From contig CAJFFY010000048.1 of assembly GCA_904374465.1 (NCBI GenBank), positions 1 to 13,559 of the forward strand: 13,559 bases of DNA, given 5' to 3'. Below the pieces are notes generated by a model. That model saw nothing but the letters and a program-made list of their open reading frames with translations, was not told the origin of the DNA and did not search any database. Every line of letters begins with the position of its first letter. The first letter of the stretch is position 1. Positions 7,875-13,559 of this stretch are shown here, piece after piece. The DNA comes from an uncultured Subdoligranulum sp. GTDB lineage: Bacteria > Bacillota > Clostridia > Oscillospirales > Ruminococcaceae. The position numbers were made by a program, and so were the translations under genes.

Positions 7875-8531
7875 TTACTCCTTTTTTAAGCGGTAGCCGA
7901 TGCGGTAGACGGTTTCGATATGGTCATACCAGTGCAGTTTGCGGCGCAGCCGCATGATGTGCAGATCCAGCGTGCGGGTATCGGTTTCGGTGCGGTCGCC
8001 GCCCCAGACCCGCTCATAGAGGGTGTCCCGGTAGAGGGCTGCGCCACGGTTGCGCATCAGCTGCTCCAGAAGCAAAAATTCGTTGGGGGTCAGCTCCACC
8101 GGCCGGCCGTTTTGCAGCACGGTGTGTTCGCCGGCGTCCAGCACCACATCGAAGGCCTGCATCACGTTGCCCCGCCCGGCCCGGCGCAGCACCGACTCCA
8201 CCCGGGCCAACAGCTCCTCCACCACAAAGGGTTTGACGATGTAGTCGTCGGCGCCCCGGCGCAGTCCTTCCACCCGTTCCTTGACGGTGCCCTTGGCGGT
8301 GATGAAGATCACCGGCACACCCTGGGGGCGCAGATAGTCCAGCAGCTCGTATCCATCCAGCCCCGGCAGCATGATGTCCAGCAGGGCCAGGTCATAGTCC
8401 TTTTCCTCGATCAGGTCGGCGGCGGTGCGGCCGTCCCCGGCCACCGTGCAGTCGTATCCGGCCCGGGTCAGGCTCATCTCGATGAGGCGGGCAATGAGTT
8501 GTTCATCCTCCACAATCAACACATGGGTCAT
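7875..8531 (-). CDS. OmpR/PhoB-family response regulator
   Basis: The cytoplasmic transcription factor has 218 residues from the ATG at 8531, where MTHVLIVEDE begins. The open frame extends 28 codons further, but an AAAGGA site about 10 nt upstream and the family's normal start favour 8531. The receiver domain (1-115) has the acidic pair Glu8/Asp9, phosphoacceptor Asp52 (LLDIMLPG), Thr78 and Lys100 (VKPF). The winged-helix DNA-binding domain covers about 125-215, with the recognition region TRTLDLHIMRLRRKL and the terminal IGYRLKK wing. It is the first gene of the operon, and its partner kinase follows after 4 nt. It is likely to regulate its own promoter (see the direct repeats at 8574-8589). 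Confidence 0.96.
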   Translation of the reverse strand: MTHVLIVEDEQLIARLIEMSLTRAGYDCTVAGDGRTAADLIEEKDYDLALLDIMLPGLDGYELLDYLRPQGVPVIFITAKGTVKERVEGLRRGADDYIVKPFVVEELLARVESVLRRAGRGNVMQAFDVVLDAGEHTVLQNGRPVELTPNEFLLLEQLMRNRGAALYRDTLYERVWGGDRTETDTRTLDLHIMRLRRKLHWYDHIETVYRIGYRLKKE

Positions 8532-8559
8532 AGCGGCAGTTTCCTTTCTGTTACGCCTT

Positions 8560-8589
8560 ATCATAGCGCGGGATTGTATCGTAGTTGTA
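8560..8589 (-). promoter_or_regulatory. Candidate promoter and response-regulator box of the two-component operon
   Basis: On the minus strand a TATGAT -10-like box (8565-8560) lacks a good -35 box. In its place stand two TACAA half-sites (8589-8585 and 8578-8574) with an 11-bp period, the spacing used by OmpR/PhoB-type regulators that bind as head-to-tail dimers. The second half-site ends 8 nt before the -10 box, where an activator replacing the -35 contact would sit. Transcription would start near 8553, about 20 nt before the response regulator ATG. This is an inference from short motifs. Confidence 0.38.
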
Positions 8590-8601
8590 ACAAACCCCGT
8601 G

Positions 8602-8611
8602 GTAAATTTAC
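8602..8611. repeat. Short perfect palindrome GTAAATTTAC in the divergent intergenic region
   Basis: A perfect 10-bp palindrome lies between the divergent response regulator and GH3 genes, about 34 bp upstream of the GH3 -10 box. It could be an operator half or chance in an AT-rich stretch. It is too short to decide. Confidence 0.25.
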
Positions 8612-8641
8612 ACAATTTTCTTTATTTTAGCACAGTGACCG

Positions 8642-8656
8642 TGGTATAATATACCA
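8642..8656 (+). promoter_or_regulatory. GH3 gene extended -10 promoter inside a palindrome
   Basis: A consensus TATAAT (8645-8650) is preceded by TGG, making an extended -10 element; no good -35 box lies 16-18 nt upstream, as is usual for that promoter type. The same bases form a perfect interrupted palindrome, TGGTATA-A-TATACCA. Transcription would begin near 8657, giving a leader of about 37 nt with AAGGAG at 8677-8682. A repressor bound to the palindrome would block polymerase directly. Operator function is inferred. Confidence 0.6.
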
Positions 8657-8693
8657 AACCAGCCAAAAATGTCAAAAAGGAGCCGATACCGTT

Positions 8694-10964
8694 ATGACCG
8701 CTACCGTAGAGGAACTGGTGCGTTCCCTGACTCTGGAAGAAAAAGCCGGCCTGTGTTCCGGCGCAGATTTCTGGCATACCAAGGCGGTGGAACGCCTGGG
8801 AATTCCTGCCCTGAAGGTATCCGACGGCCCCCACGGTCTGCGTACCCAAAAGTCCGGCAGCGACAATCCCAACGACAGCATCGAGGCCGTATGCTACCCT
8901 GCCGGGTGTGCGGCCGCCGCCAGCTTTGATCCCGCTCTGACCCGGCGCCTGGGCGAAGCCCTCGGCCGGGAAGCCCGGTCCGTGGGCGTGGGCGTGGTGC
9001 TGGGGCCGGCCATCAACATCAAGCGCAGTCCCCTGTGCGGCCGCAACTTTGAATACTACAGCGAAGATCCCTTCCTGGCCGGGGAGCTGGCCGCCGGATT
9101 CATCCAGGGCGTGCAGAGTGAAGGGGTGGGTGCCTGCCCCAAGCACTTTGCCGCCAACAGCCAGGAAACCCGCCGGATGACGGCCAACAGCCGGATGGAT
9201 GCCCGCACCCTGCAGGAAATCTACCTGCCGGCCTTTGAGGCGGCCGTGCGGGAGGGTGACCCCTGGACGTTGATGTGCAGCTACAACCGGGTGAACGGCA
9301 CCTACGCCAGCGAGCACACCCAGCTGTTGACGGAAATTCTGCGGGACCGGTGGGGCTTTACCGGCTTTACCATGTCGGACTGGGGTGCCGTAAACGACCG
9401 GGTTCGGGGCGTGGCCGCCGGGCTGGACCTGGAAATGCCGGGTTCCGGCGGCGTCAACGACGCCAAACTGGTGGAGGCCGTGCGGGCCGGAACGCTGGAC
9501 GAGGCCGTGTTGGACAAGGCGGTCACCCGCATCCTGAACATCGTGCTGCGGGCAGCCGACCTGGCCGCCCGCCCCGCCGTCTTTGACAAGGGGGCCGACC
9601 ATGCCCTGGCCGTGCAGCTGGCCAAAGAGAGCGGGGTGCTGGTCCGCAACCTGGGTGCCCTGCCGCTGCAGGAAGGGCAGAACGTGGTATACATCGGCGC
9701 CTTTGCCGACGCTCCGCGCTACCAGGGCGGCGGGTCCAGCCACGTGAACACCCCGGCCGCCATCGGCGCCCGGGAAGCCGCCCGCCGCCTGGGACGCCAG
9801 GTACGCTATGCCGAAGGCTTTCCCGCCGATCGGGACCAGCGGGACGAGCAGGCCTTCCTGCGGGCGGTGAGCCTAGCCGAGGAAGCCGACGTGGCGGTGA
9901 TCTTTGCGGGTCTGCCCGAAGTGTTTGAGAGCGAGGGCGCCGACCGCCGCCATATGCGGTTGCCGGATTGCCAGAACAACCTGATTGCCCGGGTGGCCGC
10001 CGTGCAGAAAAACACCGTGGTGGTGCTGCACACCGGCGCCCCGGTGGAATGCCCCTGGGCCGAGGATGTGTCGGCGGTGCTTTGCATGTACCTGGCCGGG
10101 GAAGGCGTGGGCGAGGCCACCGACGCCCTGCTGTGGGGCGAGGCCAATCCCAGCGGGCGTCTGCCCGAAACCTGGCCCCTGCGGTTGGAGGACACCCCCT
10201 GTTATCTGGACTACCCCGGCGACGGTATAACTGCCGATTATCGGGAAGGTGTCTTTGTGGGGTACCGCTGGTATGACGCCCGCCGGATGCCGGTGCGCTG
10301 GCCCTTCGGTCATGGCATGAGCTATACCGGATTCGTTTACCGGAACGCCACCCTGGACCGGGACACCCTGACGGAGGACGGCAGCGTGACGCTGCGGGTG
10401 AAGGTGCGCAACAGCGGCGCCGTGGCGGGCGCTGAGGTGGTACAGCTCTATGTGAGCGACGCCACCGGCTGCCCGGTGCCGGGCGGCCGGGTACCACAGG
10501 TGCTGCGGGGCTTCCAGAAAGTGCCGCTGGCCCCCGGCCAGGAGTGTGAGGTCAGCTTCACCCTGACCGCCCGGGATCTGCGTTATTACAACGCCGACCT
10601 GCAGGACTGGTACGCCGCCCCCGGCCGGTATGAACTGCGCCTGGGCCATTCCAGCCGGGATATCCGGATCACCGTACCGCTGCAGTTCGTCACCAGCCGC
10701 CATCTGCCCCTGACGGTGGACGAAAACACTCCCCTGGGAATTTTGCTGGCCGACGACCGCACTGCCGGACCGGTGCGCCGGATGCTGGAGGCCAACGGCC
10801 AGGCCATGGCCAACGGCGGTGGTGATGGCCTGATGCCTCCCGATGCCATGGCCCAGATGCTGGACGCCATGCCGCTGCGGGGCCTGGTGAATTTTGGCGG
10901 TCCCCAGGTGGCCGAAGCCCTGCCTGCGCTGCTGGAGACGCTGCGCCGCGCCGTACAATCCTGA
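8694..10964 (+). CDS. Glycoside hydrolase family 3 beta-glycosidase (beta-glucosidase-like), cytoplasmic
   Basis: The enzyme has 756 residues; the ATG at 8694 has AAGGAG 11 nt upstream. The N-terminal barrel domain carries SDGPHGLR (43-50), KHFAAN (150-155) and the nucleophile loop TMSDWGAV with Asp229. The second alpha/beta sandwich domain holds FESEGADR, where Glu414 is the likely acid/base. A fibronectin-III-like domain typical of GH3 enzymes covers about 563-662. An extra tail of about 90 residues (663-756) follows, rich in Ala, Leu and Met with a Gly-rich turn, and I do not recognise it. There is no signal peptide, so it should cleave imported oligosaccharides or glycosides inside the cell. 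Exact specificity (glucoside or xyloside) cannot be read from the sequence. It is a single-gene unit with its own promoter and a strong terminator, divergent from the two-component operon. Confidence 0.95.
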   Translation: MTATVEELVRSLTLEEKAGLCSGADFWHTKAVERLGIPALKVSDGPHGLRTQKSGSDNPNDSIEAVCYPAGCAAAASFDPALTRRLGEALGREARSVGVGVVLGPAINIKRSPLCGRNFEYYSEDPFLAGELAAGFIQGVQSEGVGACPKHFAANSQETRRMTANSRMDARTLQEIYLPAFEAAVREGDPWTLMCSYNRVNGTYASEHTQLLTEILRDRWGFTGFTMSDWGAVNDRVRGVAAGLDLEMPGSGGVNDAKLVEAVRAGTLDEAVLDKAVTRILNIVLRAADLAARPAVFDKGADHALAVQLAKESGVLVRNLGALPLQEGQNVVYIGAFADAPRYQGGGSSHVNTPAAIGAREAARRLGRQVRYAEGFPADRDQRDEQAFLRAVSLAEEADVAVIFAGLPEVFESEGADRRHMRLPDCQNNLIARVAAVQKNTVVVLHTGAPVECPWAEDVSAVLCMYLAGEGVGEATDALLWGEANPSGRLPETWPLRLEDTPCYLDYPGDGITADYREGVFVGYRWYDARRMPVRWPFGHGMSYTGFVYRNATLDRDTLTEDGSVTLRVKVRNSGAVAGAEVVQLYVSDATGCPVPGGRVPQVLRGFQKVPLAPGQECEVSFTLTARDLRYYNADLQDWYAAPGRYELRLGHSSRDIRITVPLQFVTSRHLPLTVDENTPLGILLADDRTAGPVRRMLEANGQAMANGGGDGLMPPDAMAQMLDAMPLRGLVNFGGPQVAEALPALLETLRRAVQS

Positions 10965-10971
10965 TACAGAC

Positions 10972-11008
10972 AAAACGCCCGGTGGGGAAAGCCCCACCGG
11001 GCGTTTTT
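10972..11008. terminator. Bidirectional rho-independent terminator between GH3 gene and ugd
   Basis: A perfect 16-bp inverted repeat (10972-10987 and 10992-11007) has an AAAG loop and a GC-rich core. It is bounded by A's on one side and by a T-run (11004-11008) on the other, so it works in both directions. It begins 7 nt after the GH3 stop codon and lies 5 nt from the convergent ugd stop codon. Confidence 0.95.
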
Positions 11009-11012
11009 GGTT

Positions 11013-12197
11013 TCAGTCGCGGCTATACAGGTCACAGGTATAGATTTTTTCCTTGATGTCAGCCAGCTCGGGAGCGGCCCGGTTGGCCAGGATCACATCG
11101 CATTCCGCTTTGAAGGTTTCCAGGTCCCGTTCCACCTTGTCCCCGCAGAAGGTATCCTCCCGCAGCATGGGTTCGTAGATCACCAGCGGGGCGCCCTCCG
11201 CCCGCAGCCGGCGCATGACACCCTGGATGCTGGACTGACGGAAGTTGTCGCTGCCGGCCTTCATGGTCAGGCGATAGATGCCCACCGTGCGGGGTTTGCG
11301 GCGCAGCACCTGCTCGGCAATGAAATCCATCCGGGTGGCGTTGGAATCCACAATGGCCTGGATGAGGTTCTGGGGGACGTTGCTGTAGTTGGCCAGCAGC
11401 TGCTTGGTGTCCTTGGGCAGGCAGTAGCCGCCGTAGCCGAAGCTGGGGTTGTTGTAATGGTTGCCGATGCGCGGGTCCAGGCAGACGCCGTCGATGATGT
11501 TGCGGGTGTTCAGTCCCCGCACCTGGGCATAGGTGTCCAGCTCGTTGAAGTAGGCCACCCGCAGGGCCAGATAGGTGTTGGCAAACAGCTTGATGGCCTC
11601 GGCCTCGGTCAGCCCCGGAAACAGGGTGGGGATCTCCTGCTTGACGGCCCCCTGCTGCAGCAGACGCGCAAAGGTATGGGCCTTTTCCGCCAGGGACGCA
11701 TCCCCTTCGGGCACGCCCACCACAATCCGGCTGGGATACAGGTTGTCGTACAGGGCATGGCCCTCCCGCAGGAATTCGGGGCTGAAAATGATGTTGGGGT
11801 TGTGGAATTTTTCCCGGATGGACCGGGTGTACCCCACCGGCACGGTGGATTTGATGACCACCAGGGCCTCGGGCGCATAGCGTCCGGCCAGTTCCAGCAC
11901 GGTCTCCACGCTGGAGGTATCAAAATAGTTGGTATGGGGGTCGTAGTTGGTGGGGGTGGAAATGACGATGATCTCCGCCCCGGTGTAGGCAGCCGCCGCA
12001 TCGGTGGTGGGGTGCAGGTCCAGCGTGCGCTGGGCCAGGTATTCCTCGATCTCCTTGTCCGAGATGGGGCTCTTGCGCTGCGCGAGCAGTGCCACCTTTT
12101 CCGGCACGATGTCCACCGCCCACACTTCGTTGTGCTGGGCCAGCAGCACACTGATGCTCAGGCCCACATAGCCGGTACCGGCCACGGCGATTTTCAT
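11013..12197 (-). CDS. ugd: UDP-glucose 6-dehydrogenase
   Basis: Ugd oxidises UDP-glucose to UDP-glucuronate with two NAD+, feeding capsule, exopolysaccharide or cell-wall glycan synthesis. From the ATG at 12197 (AGGAG 8 nt upstream) it has 394 residues, the short enterobacterial-type length, and it resembles E. coli Ugd along its whole length. The NAD-binding site is GTGYVG (7-12). Further conserved stretches are STPTNYDP, KSTVPVG and FSPEFLREG (Glu141/Glu145), with Lys203 in the EAEAIKLFANTY helix. The catalytic thiol is Cys259 in GYGGYCLPKDTK, with Asp263. The C-terminal UDP-binding domain has MKAGSDNFR and the expected YEP segment. The open frame extends 7 codons further upstream without a ribosome site. 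No glycosyltransferase or capsule genes adjoin it in this window. It has its own promoter despite following the AraC-type gene. Confidence 0.96.
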   Translation of the reverse strand: MKIAVAGTGYVGLSISVLLAQHNEVWAVDIVPEKVALLAQRKSPISDKEIEEYLAQRTLDLHPTTDAAAAYTGAEIIVISTPTNYDPHTNYFDTSSVETVLELAGRYAPEALVVIKSTVPVGYTRSIREKFHNPNIIFSPEFLREGHALYDNLYPSRIVVGVPEGDASLAEKAHTFARLLQQGAVKQEIPTLFPGLTEAEAIKLFANTYLALRVAYFNELDTYAQVRGLNTRNIIDGVCLDPRIGNHYNNPSFGYGGYCLPKDTKQLLANYSNVPQNLIQAIVDSNATRMDFIAEQVLRRKPRTVGIYRLTMKAGSDNFRQSSIQGVMRRLRAEGAPLVIYEPMLREDTFCGDKVERDLETFKAECDVILANRAAPELADIKEKIYTCDLYSRD

Positions 12198-12233
12198 AGA
12201 AAAGACTCCTTTGTGCACAGGGCATTTTCTATC

Positions 12234-12262
12234 AGTATACCACGTTCCGGCACTTCCCGCAA
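12234..12262 (-). promoter_or_regulatory. Predicted ugd promoter
   Basis: On the minus strand, TTGCGG (12262-12257) and TATACT (12239-12234) are separated by 17 nt. TGG before the -10 box forms an extended -10 element. The start would be near 12227, giving a 29-nt leader that contains the AGGAG site. The -35 box begins 8 nt after the AraC-type gene's stop codon, so ugd can be transcribed independently of that gene. Confidence 0.65.
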
Positions 12263-12269
12263 CGGCACG

Positions 12270-13118
12270 CTACCGGGTCCGGGACACAGGGACGGCGCTG
12301 CGGCTGATGCGCCGGTACTCCATGGGGCTCATGCCTTCCAGCCGGCGGAAGCTCTGGGAAAAATAGCTGGGGGAGCTGAACCCCACCAGTGCGCTGATCC
12401 TGGTCAGGTTGTGGTCGGTTTCGGCCAGCAGGATCTTGCTTTCGCTGATGCGCCGCCGCAGCAGATAGTTGATGGGAGAGATGTTGTACTCCTTCTGGAA
12501 GGCATGGGCCAGATAATACTTGTTGATATGGGTCACGGCGGCCAGCTGGTCCAACGAAATGTTCTGGCGGAAGTTTTCGTCCAGATACTGCTTGGCCGCG
12601 GCACACTCCTTGCTTTTGGGCGAGACCCGTGGCACCCGCAGCGATACCGAGGTCAGCCGTACCAGCTTGACCAGCAGTACCTCCAAGAGATTCTGGCAGA
12701 TGCGTTCATAGCCTTCGGCCTGCTGCTCCGCCTCCCGGAGCAGCAGCCGGATCATAAAGAGCAGTTCCTCCCGCATGGGGCCGCACCGGAGCAGCGTATA
12801 GCCCTGCTCCCCGCCGTCAAACAGAAATTCCAGCCCTTCCATGCCCAGCACCACATACTCCGGCGGAAAGGCCGGAGCCCCCACCTGGGCATACTGGACC
12901 TGGGGGTTGATCAGTACCAGATCGTCCGGCTCCACCTTGTGGAGCTTGCCGCCAATGTTGATCCTGCCCTGCCCGCGGATGCAATAGAACATCTCGCTGC
13001 AGGCGTGGGTGTGGGGCACCTCGTTCCAGTCGCTGCCCACCCGGCTTTTGCGGATGTACAGCAGGCGCACCGCGCCCCGGGGAAACAGCTCCCTTGTCGG
13101 ATCGTTGCGGGTATCCAT
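12270..13118 (-). CDS. AraC-family transcriptional regulator with cupin-type sensor domain
   Basis: The product has 282 residues from the ATG at 13118, which has GGGAGG 6 nt upstream. An upstream in-frame TTG at 13154 has no ribosome site. The N-terminal half is a cupin-like effector domain, with the PHTHACSEMFYCIRGQG stretch at 35-51 (His36, His38) and a beta-strand pattern to about 90. A helical connector follows. The C-terminal domain (about 180-275) is the paired helix-turn-helix of AraC/XylS proteins. Its first helix-turn-helix includes ISLDQLAAVTHINKYYLAHAFQK, broken here as ISLDQLAAV plus HINKYYLAHAFQK. The second has ISALVGFSSPSYFSQSFRR and the SPMEYR signature. Such proteins usually sense sugars or related small molecules and act on nearby catabolic genes. 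The target may be ugd, the GH3 gene or genes beyond the right edge, and nothing in the sequence decides this. Confidence 0.94.
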   Translation of the reverse strand: MDTRNDPTRELFPRGAVRLLYIRKSRVGSDWNEVPHTHACSEMFYCIRGQGRINIGGKLHKVEPDDLVLINPQVQYAQVGAPAFPPEYVVLGMEGLEFLFDGGEQGYTLLRCGPMREELLFMIRLLLREAEQQAEGYERICQNLLEVLLVKLVRLTSVSLRVPRVSPKSKECAAAKQYLDENFRQNISLDQLAAVTHINKYYLAHAFQKEYNISPINYLLRRRISESKILLAETDHNLTRISALVGFSSPSYFSQSFRRLEGMSPMEYRRISRSAVPVSRTR

Positions 13119-13208
13119 GGCGGCCCTCCCTGCGGTTACACGAAAAGTTGACAATATCCATAAAGAAAAGACGCGACATCAGGCGGTTGTCCGGCGTCCG
13201 TTCTTTCT

Positions 13209-13237
13209 ATTATAGCGGGCCCCATCCCGTTTGACAA
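13209..13237 (-). promoter_or_regulatory. Predicted promoter of the AraC-family gene
   Basis: On the minus strand, TTGTCA (13237-13232) and a perfect TATAAT (13214-13209) are separated by exactly 17 nt. The start would be near 13202, leaving an unusually long leader of about 83 nt before the ATG at 13118. The plus-strand TTGACA at 13231 overlaps it but has no matching -10 box. Confidence 0.7.
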
Positions 13238-13295
13238 GCGCTCCCCCGTTTTTTAACGTTCGAAAGAATCACGGAAAATCGCGTATTTTTCCCCG

Positions 13296-13336
13296 GCCTG
13301 CGTCCTTGGCAATTTAGCCAAGGATCGCGTGCAGGC
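13296..13336. repeat. Two-level inverted repeat (stem-loop with internal loop)
   Basis: An 8-bp perfect inner stem (13303-13310 with 13317-13324) has the loop AATTTA. It is enclosed by a 6-bp outer stem (13296-13301 with 13331-13336) across an asymmetric internal loop of 1 and 6 nt. No U-run follows on either strand, so it is not a simple terminator. It may be part of a structured RNA or a protein-binding site. Confidence 0.5.
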
Positions 13337-13357
13337 TTTGTCTACTCTGCCCGGGCC

Positions 13358-13373
13358 GCGCAAAGTTTTGCGC
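13358..13373. repeat. Short perfect inverted repeat GCGCAA-AGTT-TTGCGC
   Basis: A 6-bp perfect stem (7 bp if the loop closes to GT) lies 21 nt beyond the preceding stem-loop. There is no U-run on either side. It looks like a second helix of the same structured stretch. Confidence 0.4.
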
Positions 13374-13394
13374 AAGATCTCTAAAATGCCGTCC

Positions 13395-13417
13395 AAAAAA
13401 CAAGCCCCCGCGGACTT
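13395..13417 (-). terminator. Possible minus-strand terminator
   Basis: Read on the minus strand, AAGTCC-GCGG-GGGCTT folds to a 6-bp stem (13417-13402, including one G-U pair) followed by GTTTTTT (13401-13395). The stem is short but the U-run is good. It would end a transcript entering from the right edge. Confidence 0.35.
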
Positions 13418-13493
13418 TCTGAACCGAACCAGTAAAAGCGGACAATATAGAGGCATGTACCAGGCAAATAATTACCTATTTAGAAAGAAGTAA

Positions 13494-13533
13494 AATAAGG
13501 AGAGGCGATCTCTGTAGATTGCCTCTCCTTATT
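13494..13533. terminator. Long hairpin at the right edge, probable terminator of a gene beyond the window
   Basis: Two 17-nt arms (13494-13510 and 13517-13533) are complementary apart from one position that forms a G-U pair in RNA, with a 6-nt loop. On the minus strand the stem runs into TTATTTTA, a moderate U-rich tail; on the plus strand no immediate U-run follows. The best reading is the terminator of a minus-strand gene to the right. An RNA regulatory hairpin cannot be excluded. Confidence 0.5.
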
Positions 13534-13559
13534 CGTCATGGTGTATTCTTTTTGCTAAG

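Larger units (their letters stand above)
13238..13559. other. Non-coding region with several inverted repeats, no credible gene
   Basis: These 322 nt upstream of the AraC-type promoter hold no open frame with a ribosome site and gene-like codon use. The base composition falls towards AT from about 13380. Four separate inverted repeats occur at 13296-13336, 13358-13373, 13402-13417 and 13494-13533, two of them terminator-like. The stretch could be the 3' tail of a minus-strand gene beyond the edge, a structured RNA, or both. Confidence 0.5.

Noticed and set aside
11007..13151. A 714-codon open frame on the plus strand
   Set aside because: It lies opposite ugd and the AraC-type gene, which are both clear family members. 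Its translation is rich in Gly, His and Gln with no motif, as expected from the antisense of GC-biased codons.
13231..13260. A plus-strand promoter starting with TTGACA at 13231
   Set aside because: The hexamer is perfect but no -10-like box lies 16-18 nt downstream. It is better explained by its overlap with the minus-strand -35 box TTGTCA of the AraC-type gene.
13253..13456. A 67-codon minus-strand frame in the right-hand non-coding region
   Set aside because: It runs through a terminator-like hairpin (13395-13417) and the inverted repeats, has no ribosome binding site before its start, and shows no family resemblance.

Overview
The window looks like a piece of chromosome from a high-GC gut Firmicute, probably of the Oscillospiraceae/Ruminococcaceae type (Faecalibacterium, Gemmiger or Subdoligranulum relatives). 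The grounds are strongly GC-biased third codon positions, good AGGAG-type ribosome binding sites before almost every gene, GdhA and Ugd proteins close to those known from clostridia and enterobacteria, and a lipoprotein style common in that group. This assignment is inference; no rRNA or other taxonomic marker is present. No mobile element, CRISPR array, tRNA or rRNA was found. Nearly all of the sequence up to 13.1 kb is coding.

Layout. (1) 34-2667 (+) encodes an unusual fusion: a Tet(M)/EF-G-like ribosomal GTPase joined by a charged, Ala/Pro-rich linker to a C-terminal NYN nuclease domain of the YacP/Rae1 type. (2) A two-way terminator separates it from a convergent gdhA (NADP-type glutamate dehydrogenase, 2725-4071, -), which has its own promoter and phased A/T-tracts upstream. 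(3) A four-gene minus-strand operon runs from 8531 down to 4198: OmpR-family response regulator, sensor histidine kinase, a membrane-anchored or secreted protein of unknown function, and a lipoprotein with a Cys/His cluster. The kinase overlaps the next gene by ATGA and the other junctions are 4 and 17 nt. (4) Divergently, 8694-10964 (+) encodes a cytoplasmic GH3 beta-glycosidase with an extended -10 promoter lying in a perfect short palindrome. (5) A second strong two-way terminator separates it from convergent ugd (UDP-glucose 6-dehydrogenase, 11013-12197, -). (6) An AraC-family regulator (12270-13118, -) lies upstream of ugd. Both genes have good predicted promoters of their own. (7) 13238-13559 has no credible gene but holds four inverted repeats, two of which look like terminators of a gene lying beyond the right edge.

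How the genes work together. The two-component operon probably senses an envelope signal and is a plausible autoregulated unit: two TACAA half-sites 11 bp apart sit where the -35 element should be. gdhA (ammonium assimilation), the GH3 enzyme (cleavage of imported oligosaccharides) and ugd (UDP-glucuronate supply for surface or exported polysaccharide) are separate metabolic genes with separate promoters. The most interesting item is the GTPase-nuclease fusion. Rae1/YacP is known in Bacillus subtilis as an endonuclease acting in the ribosomal A site, and Tet(M)-type GTPases also work at that site. The fusion therefore suggests a single-polypeptide ribosome clearance and mRNA cleavage factor rather than an ordinary tetracycline resistance protein.
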